DNA of 64,000 bases from JAKQDH01 sp029558835 (GTDB lineage Bacteria > Planctomycetota > Phycisphaerae > UBA1845): NCBI GenBank assembly GCA_035356615.1, contig DAOQSN010000003.1, positions 108,221 to 172,220 of the forward strand, given 5' to 3'. Below the pieces are notes generated by a model. The model did not search any database. It saw only the letters and a list, made by a program, of their open reading frames with translations, and had not been told where the DNA came from. Made by a program: the position numbers and the translations under genes. This document shows, piece by piece, positions 26,647 through 37,100 of this stretch (positions are counted from its first letter, which is position 1; every line of letters starts with the position of its first letter).

Positions 26647-29460
26647 ATGAATCGCCGGATCGGACCTCTCGACAATCACTCCTCACCGGAGGACAAGATC
26701 GCCCTGTTTAGTTCACTCTTCCGCGGACGTGATGATGTCTATCCCCGCCGCTTTGAGAGTCGCCGAACCGGTAAGTCCGGCTATCAGCCCGCCTGCGCCA
26801 ACGAGTGGGTCCGAGATGTATGCGAGAAACCGAGGGTCAAGTGCGCCGAATGTGCCCACAGACGCTTTCTGCCCGTCACGGACGACGTGATCCGCTGGCA
26901 CCTGTCCGGGCAGGACGACGACGGTCGAGAGTTCGTTATGGGCGTCTACCCGATGCTCCTCGACGAGACGTGTTTCTTTCTGGCCATTGACTTCGACAAG
27001 GCGCAGTGGCGCGACGACGTTGCCGCAGTTCTGGAGACCTGTCGCAACATGGACCTGCCGGTAGCCCTGGAACGATCGCGTAGCGGTAACGGCGGGCATG
27101 TGTGGTTCTTTTTCGATGAGGCCGTCCCTGCCGCGCTGGCGCGCAAGCTCGGCTCGCACGTTCTCACTGAGACCATGGAGCGCCGACCCGAAATCGGGCT
27201 GGACTCATACGACCGCTTCTTTCCCAACCAGGACACGCTGCCACAGGGCGGGTTCGGGAATCTGATCGCGCTGCCGCTGCAGCGACAGGCCCGGCAGTGT
27301 GGGAATACCGTCTTCCTCGACGACCAGTTGGACCCATATGCTGATCAGTGGGTATTTCTGTCGCAGACTCGCAAACTGGAGCGATGCCAGATTGAGGATG
27401 TTGTCCGTCGCGCCGAAGGAAAAGGGCGCATCGTCGGCGTGAGGCTTGCGTTACCTGACGAGAAAGACGCTGCGCCGTGGGCGGTTCCGCCGTCGAGGCG
27501 TCGGAAAGAAATCCCCATCGCCGAGCCGTTACCCACAAACCTGGAGTTGGTTCTCGGGGACGGCATCTATATCGCTGACGCCGGACTGCCGCCCGCCCTT
27601 CGCAACCGACTGCTTCGCCTCGCGGCATTCCAGAATCCCGAGTTCTACAAGGCCCAGGCGATGCGCCTGCCAACTTACGACAAACCTCGCATTATCGCCT
27701 GCGCCGAAGAGTACTCGAACCACATCTGTTTGCCACGTGGCTGTCAGGATGAACTGCTCCAGCTCTTGTCGGACGTGAAGATCGAGTCGGTTGTCCGAGA
27801 TGAACGCTGCGCAGGCAGCCCTTTGGACGCGGCGTTTCACGGACAGCTGCGGCCGGAACAGCAGGCGGCGGCGGACGCACTGCTCGCCCACGACACAGGC
27901 GTACTGTCCGCTACCACCGCATTTGGCAAGACCGTGGTCGCCGCCTGGCTCATTGCACGACGCGCGGTCAGCACGCTGGTCCTCGTGCATCGGCGGCAAT
28001 TGCTGGAGCAGTGGGTGGAACGGCTGTCGACGTTTCTTGGCTGGAACAGGAAGGACATCGGCCGGATCGAGGGTGGCCGCAAGAAGCCGACGGGGACATT
28101 GGACGTGGCCCTCATCCAGAGCGTTGTGCGTAAGGGTGTCGTGGATGACCGGGTTGCAGCGTACGGACAACTCGTCGTGGACGAGTGTCATCACCTTCCC
28201 GCCTTCAGCTTTGAGCAGGTAGCCCGCAGAGCGAAGGCGAAGTTCGTCATCGGCCTGTCCGCCACAGTCACTCGCAAGGACGGTCACCACCCGATCGTCT
28301 TCATGCAGTGCGGCCCTGTCAGGTATAGGGTCGATGCGAAAGAGCAGGCGGCCACGCGCCCCTTCGAACACACGGTCGTGGTTCGTCCTACGGAGTTCCG
28401 CCCGGTAGCGGCGGCGGACCCGGATGCCCGTCGGCAGTTTCACGATCTCTACGATCAACTTCAGAACGATGAAGGTCGCAACCGCCTCATATGCGAAGAT
28501 GTTGTCCAAGCCGTAAGGGATGGACGCTCGCCTATCGTGCTGACCGAGCGCAATCGACACGTCGATTGCCTAGCTGGGATGCTCGCGCCGCAAGTCCGTC
28601 AGTTGATTGTGCTGCGGGGCGGCATGCGAAAGAGGGAAGCCGACGCGGTTGCTGCACAGTTGGCGTCGGTACCGGAAGAGGAAGAACGCGTGCTGCTGGC
28701 GACCGGCCGATACATCGGCGAGGGTTTCGACGACGCCCGGCTGGACACCCTGTTCCTCACGCTGCCAGTGTCATGGCGTGGCACGATTGCCCAGTACGTT
28801 GGCAGGCTCCACCGCTTGCACGATCGCAAGCGCGAGGTGCGCGTGCACGATTACGCCGACCTCCATGTGCCCATGCTGGCCAGAATGTTCGACCGCCGCT
28901 GCCGAGGGTATGAGTCTGTCGGGTACACAATATCACTACCCGCGAGTGCCGTGCCAGGTTGGCCTACCAATGTCCCCCTCCCTGTCGATCCCGTATGGAA
29001 GAACGACTACGCTGCCAGTGTCCGGCGGCTTGCCCGTGACGGAGTTGACAAGCCGCTGGCGAACCTGTTCGTTCATGCGGCACAGCCCGTGTTGCCCGAT
29101 GCGGAAGGCGCGGACCGTGCCCGAAGCGCATCAGAGGCGTTCCTTTACCGCCGTCTGGAGACGTTGCCCGAGACAGCCGGTCGGTTTTGCTTGAACGCCG
29201 AGCTTCCCATCGCCTTTGATGGATGGGGGCGAATGGAAGTCGATTTGCTGTGCCAGGAGTTGAGCATCGCGATCGAGCTTGACGGAGGCCAGCATCTGGA
29301 TGACGCTGAGGCGTATCGCCGGGACCGGCGAAAGGACCTCCTCCTGCAGGAGAACGGCTACCTCGTGCTCCGTTTCCTGGCCGAGGATGTGGGCAAGCGG
29401 CTTGACGCGGTAATGGACGCGATTCTGCGGGTGCTGGCGCACCGGCGGCGAGCATGCTGA
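26647..29460 (+). CDS. TOTE-type conflict protein: primase-like domain, SF2 helicase and PD-(D/E)XK nuclease
   Basis: The 937-aa protein has three parts. Residues about 20-290 resemble the archaeo-eukaryotic primase domain of TOTE conflict systems, with AIDFD (Asp115, Asp117) and SRSGNGGHVWFFF. Residues about 400-760 form a superfamily 2 helicase: Walker A ATTAFGKT (Lys428), DECH box (512-515), GLSAT, and QYVGRLHR. Residues about 835-930 form a DUF559/Vsr-like nuclease (MEVDLLCQ...AIELDGGQH; Asp866, Glu877). This combination is known from predicted DNA-targeting defence systems. I chose the ATG at 26647; a TTG at 26617 would add ten residues. Weak ribosome-binding site either way. Confidence 0.82.
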   Translation: MNRRIGPLDNHSSPEDKIALFSSLFRGRDDVYPRRFESRRTGKSGYQPACANEWVRDVCEKPRVKCAECAHRRFLPVTDDVIRWHLSGQDDDGREFVMGVYPMLLDETCFFLAIDFDKAQWRDDVAAVLETCRNMDLPVALERSRSGNGGHVWFFFDEAVPAALARKLGSHVLTETMERRPEIGLDSYDRFFPNQDTLPQGGFGNLIALPLQRQARQCGNTVFLDDQLDPYADQWVFLSQTRKLERCQIEDVVRRAEGKGRIVGVRLALPDEKDAAPWAVPPSRRRKEIPIAEPLPTNLELVLGDGIYIADAGLPPALRNRLLRLAAFQNPEFYKAQAMRLPTYDKPRIIACAEEYSNHICLPRGCQDELLQLLSDVKIESVVRDERCAGSPLDAAFHGQLRPEQQAAADALLAHDTGVLSATTAFGKTVVAAWLIARRAVSTLVLVHRRQLLEQWVERLSTFLGWNRKDIGRIEGGRKKPTGTLDVALIQSVVRKGVVDDRVAAYGQLVVDECHHLPAFSFEQVARRAKAKFVIGLSATVTRKDGHHPIVFMQCGPVRYRVDAKEQAATRPFEHTVVVRPTEFRPVAAADPDARRQFHDLYDQLQNDEGRNRLICEDVVQAVRDGRSPIVLTERNRHVDCLAGMLAPQVRQLIVLRGGMRKREADAVAAQLASVPEEEERVLLATGRYIGEGFDDARLDTLFLTLPVSWRGTIAQYVGRLHRLHDRKREVRVHDYADLHVPMLARMFDRRCRGYESVGYTISLPASAVPGWPTNVPLPVDPVWKNDYAASVRRLARDGVDKPLANLFVHAAQPVLPDAEGADRARSASEAFLYRRLETLPETAGRFCLNAELPIAFDGWGRMEVDLLCQELSIAIELDGGQHLDDAEAYRRDRRKDLLLQENGYLVLRFLAEDVGKRLDAVMDAILRVLAHRRRAC

Positions 29461-29514
29461 CCACGGCGCGCTGCTCGGCGAACGGCCGGGCAGCGCAGGG
29501 CGAGGAGAAAGCGG

Positions 29515-29859
29515 ATGCCTGGAAAGCGCAAGACAGCAAACCGGTCCACGATAAGCAAGCGACAGCTTGCCGCGCTCGTCGAGGAAGCGACCGTGGACTG
29601 CTACAACGAATCGGAAGCGGTTTGCGGCTTCTACACGAAGATCGCGGATCATCTGGAAGCCCCGTTTGCCACCGTCGTTCTGGGCGTTGATGTTGAAGTA
29701 GCGCGCGTCGAGTTGACGCGGCAGGAGGAGATTGTCGCCGTTTGTGTGCGCGGCAAGGAGCGCCAGCGGATCCCGATCTGCGATTTGCCCCTGCCGTCGC
29801 CACCGCCGGCAGGGGCGGAGTGGATCGAGGCGTATCGCCATTGGGCTGCCGGCGCGTGA
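29515..29859 (+). CDS. Small conserved protein, CcbP (calcium-binding)-like
   Basis: The 114-aa product starts behind GAGGAG at 8-nt spacing. The pattern AALVEEATVDCYNESEAVCGFYTKIADH, then FATVVLGVDVEVARVEL and RQRIPICDLPLP, resembles the CcbP-like small acidic protein family, named from a cyanobacterial calcium-binding protein. In this and other genomes such proteins seem to sit beside the type of gene found next downstream. Calcium binding here is not shown. It follows the TOTE gene by 54 bp and precedes its partner by 12 bp, so all three are likely co-transcribed. Confidence 0.5.
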   Translation: MPGKRKTANRSTISKRQLAALVEEATVDCYNESEAVCGFYTKIADHLEAPFATVVLGVDVEVARVELTRQEEIVAVCVRGKERQRIPICDLPLPSPPPAGAEWIEAYRHWAAGA

Positions 29860-29871
29860 AAGAGGAGAATC

Positions 29872-31038
29872 GTGAGCGAGTATCAGTACTACGAGTTTCA
29901 GGCAATCGACCGACCACTGTCCGAGGACGACCAGCGGTGGCTCCGCGGGCTTTCCACGCGCGCCCAGATCACGACAACGAGCTTTACCAATGTCTACCAC
30001 TGGGGTGATTTCCGTGGAGACCCGATCAAGCTCATGGAACGCTGCTTCGATGCGTTCGTGTACGTCGCGAACTGGGGCTCGCGACAGTTCATGGTCCGTC
30101 TGCCGCATGGGGCACTCGATGCCGCGCATGCCAGGCAGTACTGCCATCGATACGGCGTGTCATTGCAGAACAAGAAGAGCTGTGTCCTGATCGATCTCTA
30201 CCGTGACGAAGAGCCCGGCGAATGGGATGGTTGGGAAGATGGTCCGACATGGATGGCGTCGCTGGCCCGGCTGCGTGACGACCTGCTCGACGGCGACTGG
30301 CGATGCCTCTATCTCGCGTGGCTCGTCGGAATCGAGACAGAGAGCCTTCCCGACAGCGCCAAGGAACCCCCGGTGCCGCCGGGTTTGAAAGAGCTGACGG
30401 CACCGCTCCAGGCGTTCGCGGATTTCATCGGAATCGACACGGAGCTTATCAAGGTCGCCGCTGAACGGAGCGGACCGCGCGCTGCCAACGATCCATCCAC
30501 CAGTAAACTGAAGGGCTGGATTCGCTCGCTCGCCGCCACCGAGAAGGACGAGTGGCTGCTGAGAATCGCCCGGGGAGACGAGCCACACGCCCGCCGAAGC
30601 CTACTGCGGCGTTTCAGGGAGGCGGCGCCAGATCGTAACGCGCTGCCACATGACGAGGGCCGCACACCGGGAAGAACAGTCGCCGAGATATCGGTAGCGT
30701 GGCAACAGCGTCTCGAAGCCAAGCACCGCCGCCTCGCTGAAGAAGCTGCGAAAGAGCGCGAGCGCCCGGCGAAGGCCGAAGCCCAGGCCCGGAGAGAGCG
30801 CCTCAAGAACATTGCGTCGCGCGCCCCGGTGGTCTGGGAAGAGGTCTCTGCGTGGATCGCCAAGCGAACGCCGAAGGGATACGACTGCGCCGTCGCGTTA
30901 CTGACAGACCTGAAAGCCGCCGCCGCCCTCGCGAATCGAAGCGCGGAGTTCGACCGTCGACTCCACGATCTCTGCGGCCGTCACGCGGGCAAACCCACCT
31001 TTATGGGCCGGCTCCGCAGTGCCGGGCTTGTTGGGTAG
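29872..31038 (+). CDS. Conserved protein of unknown function (YYEFQAIDRPL type)
   Basis: The 388-aa product starts at GTG behind GAGGAG. The N-terminus (EYQYYEFQAIDRPLSEDDQ) is a recognisable conserved opening seen in otherwise unannotated bacterial proteins. Residues 1-150 are a compact conserved domain (TTSFTNVYHWGDFRGDPIKL, FDAFVYVANWGSRQFMVRLP). Residues about 260-320 form a charged coiled coil (QRLEAKHRRLAEEAAKERER). A helical C-terminal domain follows. No catalytic motif is visible. Its coupling to the CcbP-like gene suggests a functional pair. Confidence 0.6.
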   Translation: MSEYQYYEFQAIDRPLSEDDQRWLRGLSTRAQITTTSFTNVYHWGDFRGDPIKLMERCFDAFVYVANWGSRQFMVRLPHGALDAAHARQYCHRYGVSLQNKKSCVLIDLYRDEEPGEWDGWEDGPTWMASLARLRDDLLDGDWRCLYLAWLVGIETESLPDSAKEPPVPPGLKELTAPLQAFADFIGIDTELIKVAAERSGPRAANDPSTSKLKGWIRSLAATEKDEWLLRIARGDEPHARRSLLRRFREAAPDRNALPHDEGRTPGRTVAEISVAWQQRLEAKHRRLAEEAAKERERPAKAEAQARRERLKNIASRAPVVWEEVSAWIAKRTPKGYDCAVALLTDLKAAAALANRSAEFDRRLHDLCGRHAGKPTFMGRLRSAGLVG

Positions 31039-31106
31039 CCGCGACCTCTTCCAAGGAGTCGCATTCCCGAGACGCGTCGGTGTTCCGCTGACGCAGCGAC
31101 AGTTGA

Positions 31107-31676
31107 TCAGGACGACTCCGACGTGGCGAATCGGCGGCCTAGGGCCCGGAGTTTCTCTTGACAGATGAACCCAGTGCGATCACTGCTGATCATCTCGGCA
31201 CACCAGCCAGCTATCTCCGCCGCAGGCAAACCAGAGTCCCGGAGCGCTTCCAAGACCGGCTCGAAGCACGTCTCGATGTCGTCCGTCATCAATCCCTCGT
31301 TACTCATCTCGACTTGGCAGCTGCCCGCGGCCATCAACTCCAGCGACAGCTCCATTGCCAGCCGCAGCTTCCCCAAGTCGATCAGGCGGCCTAGGTTCTG
31401 CTGTACCTGACGATAGGCTTCGTTGTCGTAGCTGAAGTTGCGATTGATGTCCCGCTCATCGAAGACGGTCGCATCGGCAATGGCTTGCCGTGTCATTCCC
31501 ACCAGCTCCCCGGGCGGTAGCTGCAAGTTGAAGCGCGCCGCGAGTTGCCGAAGGACGGCGCGATTGTCTCCGGCGAGTTCCATAAGTGCACCAATCAACT
31601 CGGCCTTCGTGCGCCTCGCCAACGCACTGCGCAGCCGTTGTCGAGCGGCGCTTGCCGTCGACGTGGACTCGGCCAT
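31107..31676 (-). CDS. Conserved helical protein of unknown function
   Basis: The 189-aa product from the ATG at 31674-31676 is almost all alpha-helical. Its conserved core includes TRQAIADATVFDERDINRNFSYDNEAYRQVQ, LELMAAGSCQVEMSNEGLM and DDIETCFEPVLEAL. From memory, similar proteins often sit next to SWIM zinc-finger proteins; none is seen here. It is convergent with the preceding gene. The longer open frame to 31739 lacks a ribosome-binding site. No function can be assigned. Confidence 0.6.
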   Translation of the reverse strand: MAESTSTASAARQRLRSALARRTKAELIGALMELAGDNRAVLRQLAARFNLQLPPGELVGMTRQAIADATVFDERDINRNFSYDNEAYRQVQQNLGRLIDLGKLRLAMELSLELMAAGSCQVEMSNEGLMTDDIETCFEPVLEALRDSGLPAAEIAGWCAEMISSDRTGFICQEKLRALGRRFATSESS

Positions 31677-32119
31677 ATCTTCACGGGGCACGCTTTGACG
31701 GCTCGCCGGCGCCGTATCTCTCGCGTTTCTGGCACGCATACCCTACACCGATCCGCGGCGCGCCTGGATGTCGAGCCGCCGCGTCAGCGCGCCGAACACA
31801 TTGACAGCGGCAACGGCTCCAGCTTACCGGCAAAATGGAATGTTGGGCATTGGGGGTGACACCAACTCTGACCCGATGCTGGAACGAATGACCAAGAAAC
31901 GACCAACTGGTGCAGTGGCCGATGTCGAATCCGACCGTAAAGCCGACATTTGGCAAGGTTTACGTATAGCCGTCGAACTGGCCGGCAAGACGAAGTCCAG
32001 CTTCCGGTATGGACTTCAAGAATCGCTGTTTCTGAGCCAGGAACGCCGATTCTGGAATCCCGCACTGGCCGGAACCGCTTCCGGCTGGATTGATGTAAGC
32101 TTTTGCGAAATAAGAAGAT
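31677..32119. other. Gene-free right end of the island
   Basis: About 440 bp between the last island gene and the tRNA. It is visibly less GC-rich than the flanks (runs such as GGCAAAATGGAATGTTGGG). No integrase, excisionase or convincing reading frame is present. It is a likely place for recombination arm sites or a degraded integrase remnant. Confidence 0.4.
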
Positions 32120-32191
<72 letters not shown>

Positions 32192-32192
32192 A

Positions 32193-32292
32193 NNNNNNNN
32201 NNNNNNNNNNNNNNNNNNNNNNNNNNNNNNNNNNNNNNNNNNNNNNNNNNNNNNNNNNNNNNNNNNNNNNNNNNNNNNNNNNNNNNNNNNNN
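32193..32292. other. Assembly gap (100 N), probably artificial
   Basis: A run of exactly 100 N, the convention for a gap of unknown size. The last 55 known bases before it (32138-32192) are identical to the first 55 bases after it (32293-32347). Two contigs that end in the same 55-mer are the expected output of a k=55 assembly graph. Confidence 0.85.
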
Positions 32293-32548
<256 letters not shown>

Positions 32549-32922
32549 GGGGCGGATGGGCCTGACGCCGGCGGGGCGTGCCTGGCGCGGACGGGGCGTG
32601 AGTGACGGGGGCTCGGGGTGTCTGGCGCGGACGGGGCGTGATTGAGGGGGCTCGGCGTGCCTGGCGCGGGCGGCGCTTTGGCGGGGCTGGGCGGCTATAA
32701 TCCCGCCCGGCACGGGATCGAGCGTCGAGCCCGCTCGGCCGTAGCCGCGGGAAGATCACGATGCCCCACGGTTTGCACGCGAGGCCGAGGCTGCTCGGGC
32801 CCAACGTGTTCTTGGAGGTCCGTTGTCTCGACATGAGGGCCTGCGGGCTCGAGGAATGCCCCGGCACCAGTGTCGGCCGCCGGCGGCCGAGGTCGGCCGT
32901 GCGACCCGTGGAGAGCGAATTG

Positions 32923-34110
32923 GTGCGACTGCGTATTGCACGAGCGCATCGCGGGCGGCTCGGACGGACGTCGGTGGGGGGCATGTTGCTGCTGGCGTTG
33001 TTCTCCGTGGCCGTGACAGGCTGCACGCGGGCGGGGTCGGCGGAGCCCGCCAACCCCACGGCGAAGCAATCCGTGCCGGTAACGGTGGCGACGGCCGAAC
33101 TCCGCGACGTGCCCGTCCAAGTGCGGAACATCGCCCGCGCCGAGCCGTACTTAACGGTTACGGTGAAACCGCAAGTCTCAGGACAAATTAGCAACATACA
33201 CTTCAAAGAAGGCCAGCACGTAACTGAAGGGGAGATCCTGGTGAGTATCGACGCCCGGCCGTTTGAGGCCGCGCTGCAACAGGCGGAGGCGGTGCTGGCC
33301 AAGGAGGAGGCGTTGGCGGTGGACGCCGAGGCGCAGGCGAAGTGGCAGACCGAGTTGCACGGTCGGGGTGATGCGGCGCAACGCGAGTACGAGACGGCCG
33401 TGGCGCAGGCGGCGGCTTTGCGGGCGGCGGTGCAGGCTGACCGGGCGGCCGTCGCCAAGGCACGCCTGGACCTTGAGTACTGCTTCATCCGAGCGCCGAT
33501 CTCCGGGCAGACCGGGGCGCGCCTGGCCGACGCGGGCAACGTCGTGAAGGCCAACGAGACGGCGCTCGTCGTTCTGAACCAGGTGAGCCCGCTGTACGTC
33601 ACGTTCTCGGTGCCGGAGGGGCTGCTGGGCGGAATCCGGATGCATCAGGCGGCCGGCGCGCTGCCGGTTGCGGTCGAGTTCCCGAGCGCTGCGGAACCGG
33701 CGGAACCGGCGGAACTGACGTTCATCAACAACCAAGTGGACACGACGACCGGCATGATCGTGCTGAAGGCGACCTGCCCGAACCAGGAGCACCGGCTGTG
33801 GCCCGGGCAGTTCCTGCAAGCCGTGCTGACGCTGGCGACATTGCAGGACGCGGTGGTCGTGCCAGCCCGCGCGGTGCAGATCGGCCAGCGGGGGCAGTTT
33901 GTGTACGTTGTGAAGGATGACGCCACCGTGGAGGCCCGGGCGGTGGAGACCGGGGTGGCGGCGGGCGAGCAGGTGGTCATCGAGACCGGCGTGGCCGCCG
34001 GTGAGCGCGTGGTTACCGACGGACAGTTGCGGCTCACGCCGGGCGCCAGCGTGCAAATCCGCGAGGCGCAGCCGCCGGCAGCATCCCGTCCGCAGGAAGC
34101 GAAGCCGTGA
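32923..34110 (+). CDS. RND efflux periplasmic adaptor (membrane fusion protein)
   Basis: The 395-aa lipoprotein adaptor has lipobox FSVAVTGC and the HlyD/AcrA layout: N-terminal beta-barrel and lipoyl half (VKPQVSGQISNIHFKEGQHV), alpha-helical hairpin (about residues 115-180), second lipoyl half (YCFIRAPISGQTGARLADAG), then beta-barrel and membrane-proximal domains (VVVPARAVQIGQRGQFVYVV). It bridges the inner-membrane pump and an outer-membrane channel. I chose the GTG at 32923, behind GGAGAG at 7-nt spacing. A near-duplicated VIETGVAAGE segment occurs near the C-terminus. Stop overlaps the pump gene (GTGA). Confidence 0.9.
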   Translation: MRLRIARAHRGRLGRTSVGGMLLLALFSVAVTGCTRAGSAEPANPTAKQSVPVTVATAELRDVPVQVRNIARAEPYLTVTVKPQVSGQISNIHFKEGQHVTEGEILVSIDARPFEAALQQAEAVLAKEEALAVDAEAQAKWQTELHGRGDAAQREYETAVAQAAALRAAVQADRAAVAKARLDLEYCFIRAPISGQTGARLADAGNVVKANETALVVLNQVSPLYVTFSVPEGLLGGIRMHQAAGALPVAVEFPSAAEPAEPAELTFINNQVDTTTGMIVLKATCPNQEHRLWPGQFLQAVLTLATLQDAVVVPARAVQIGQRGQFVYVVKDDATVEARAVETGVAAGEQVVIETGVAAGERVVTDGQLRLTPGASVQIREAQPPAASRPQEAKP

Positions 34111-37100
34111 ACATCTCGGAACTGTTCATTCGCCGCCCGGTGATGACGACGCTGGTGATGCTGGGCATGCTGGTGGCGGGCGTGATGGGCTACCGGCTGC
34201 TGCCGGTCAGCGACCTGCCGAACGTCGATTTCCCGACGATTTCGGTCTCGGCCAGTCTGCCCGGCGCGGGCCCGGAGACCATGGCGTCGTCGGTGGCGAC
34301 GCCGCTGGAGCGCGAGTTCTCCACCATCGCCGGCATCGACTCGATGACCTCAACCAGCACGCTGGGCTCGACGCAGGTCACGCTGCAGTTCAACCTGGAG
34401 CGTGACATCGACGCGGCGGCGCAGGACGTGCAGGCGGCCATTGCGCGGGCGACGCGGCGCCTGCCGCCGGAGATGCCGAACCCGCCTTCGTATCGCAAGG
34501 TCAACCCCGCGGATCAGCCGATCCTGTTCCTGACCCTGACGGCGCCGACGTTGCCGCTGTACCGGCTCAACGAGTACGCCGACACGCTCATGGCGCAGCG
34601 CATCTCGATGGTGCCGGGCGTCGCCCAGGTAAACGTGTTTGGCTCGCAGAAGTACGCCGTGCGCATCCAGCTCGACCCCAACGAACTGGCGACACGTCAG
34701 ATCGGGCTGGACGAGGTCCAGCAGGCCGTCCAGGAGGCAAACGTGAACCTCCCCGTCGGCACGCTGGATGGTGCGCATCGCGCGACGACCGTCGAGACCA
34801 CCGGCCAACTGTTCGACGCTGCGGGTTATCGCCGCATCATCGTCGCCTATCGCAACGGCAGCCCCGTGCGTCTCGAGGCCCTCGGGCGGGTACTCGACAG
34901 CGTGGAGAACGACAAGGTGGCGGCCTGGTGCGTGGACGAGCGGGCCATGGTGCTCGCCATTCAGCGCCAGCCGGGCACCAACACGGTCGAGGTGGTGGAC
35001 GCCGTCAAGGGGCTGCTGCCGTCGTTCCAGGAGCAGTTGCCGGCGTCCGTGACCATTGGCGAACTCTATGACCGATCGGCCTCGATCCGGGCGTCCGTGG
35101 CGGACGTCAAGTTCACGCTGTGGCTGACGCTGGGGCTGGTGATCCTGGTGATTTTCCTGTTCCTGCGGACGCTGCGGGCGACGGTTATTCCCAGCCTAGC
35201 GATTCCGTTGTCGCTGGTGGGCACGTTCGGCCTGATGTACCTGCTGGGCTTCAGCCTCGACAACCTGTCGCTGATGGCGCTGACGCTGTCGGTCGGGTTC
35301 GTGGTGGACGACGCGATCGTCATGCTCGAGAACAGCGTGCGGCACATGGAGATGGGGGCTCCGGCGCTGGAGGCCGCCCTGCAGGGCTCCCGCGAGATCG
35401 GCTTTACGATCCTCTCCATGACGCTGTCGCTGGTGGCGGTGTTTATCCCGGTACTGCTCATGGGCGGTATTGTCGGCCGGCTGCTCAACGAGTTCTCCAT
35501 CACGATCAGCATCGCAATCCTGCTGTCCGGCGTGGTCTCCCTGACGCTCACGCCCATGCTGTGCAGCCGGTTCCTGCGTCCGCCCGGCGCGGTCCATCAC
35601 GGGCGCATTTTTCAGGCGTCGGAGAAGGTGTTTGCAGGGGTGCTGAAGTTCTACGCCTGGGGATTGCGCGGCGCGTTGCGGTTTCGCGGAACCGTGATGC
35701 TCATCTCGGCTCTGGTACTGGTCGCCACGGGCTGGTTGTTCGTGCACATCCCGAAGGGCTTTCTGCCAAGCGAGGACACCGGTCGCCTCTTCGCCATGAC
35801 GGAGGCAGCGGAGGGAGTGTCGTTCACGGAGCTGGTTCGCAACCAGTTGGCCGTGGCCCGGATCGTCAAGGCTGACCCCAATGTCGACTCGTTCATGTGC
35901 AGCGTGGGACCGGGCGGGGGCAGCGCGGGTACCAACGTCGGGCGGCTGTTCATTCGGCTCAAGCCGCGGGACCAGCGCTCGGTGTCCGCAGACGAGCTGA
36001 TCCAGCAACTGCGGCCGAAGGTGTCCCAGGTGCCGGGCATGCGCGTTTACCTGCAGAACCTTCCACCGATTCAGGTCGGGGGGCAGCTTACCAAAAGCCA
36101 GTACCAATACACGCTCCAGAGTCCGGACACCGACGAATTGTATCGTTACGGCCCACTGCTGGCCGACCACATTCGCACGCTGCCGGGCTTCCAGGACGTG
36201 ACCACCGACCTGCAACTTAAAAATCCACAGGTTACGGTGGAAATCGACCGGGACCGGGCGGCCACGCTGGGCATCAGCGCTGCTCAGATTGAGCGCGCTT
36301 TGTCCAACGCCTATGCGGCCCAGCAGATCTCCACCATCTACGCACCGAACAATCAGTATCAGGTCATTCTTGAGCTCGAGGACGCCTATCAGGCCGACCC
36401 GGCCACGCTGGCGCTGCTCTACGTCCGCGCCAGCAGCGGGCAACTCGTGCCGTTGAGCGTGGTGGCCCGGATGGTGCCCGGGGTGGGCCCCCTCTCGGTC
36501 AACCACGCCGGGCAGTTGCCGGCGGTGACCGTCTCGTTCAACCTGAAGCCCGGCTTCGCGCTGGGCGATGCCACCACCCAGGTGCGCGCCGCCGCGGCCG
36601 AGCTGCTGCCCCCCACCATCAGTACCACGTTCCAGGGCACCGCCCAGGTATTTCAGTCATCGCTCGCCAACCTCGGCGTGCTGCTCATCGTGGCGGTGCT
36701 CGTAATCTACATGGTGCTCGGCATCCTGTACGAGAGCTTCTTTCACCCGATTACAATCCTGTCCGCGTTGCCGTTTGCGGGTTTCGGCGCCCTGCTGACG
36801 CTGAAGGTGTTCAATGTGGAACTGAGCCTGTACGCGTTCGTCGGCGTGATCATGCTGATCGGGCTGGTGAAGAAGAACGGTATTATGATGATCGACTTTG
36901 CGCTGGAGGCGCAGCGGCGCGAGGGACGGGCCGCCCAGGAGGCGATCTACGAAGCGTGCCTGATCCGCTTCCGGCCGATCATGATGACGACGATGGCGGC
37001 GCTGATGGGTACGTTGCCGATCGCGCTCGGTTTCGGCGCGGGGGCGGAGTCCCGCCGGCCGCTGGGGCTGGCGGTGGTCGGCGGGCTGCTGTTCTCACAG

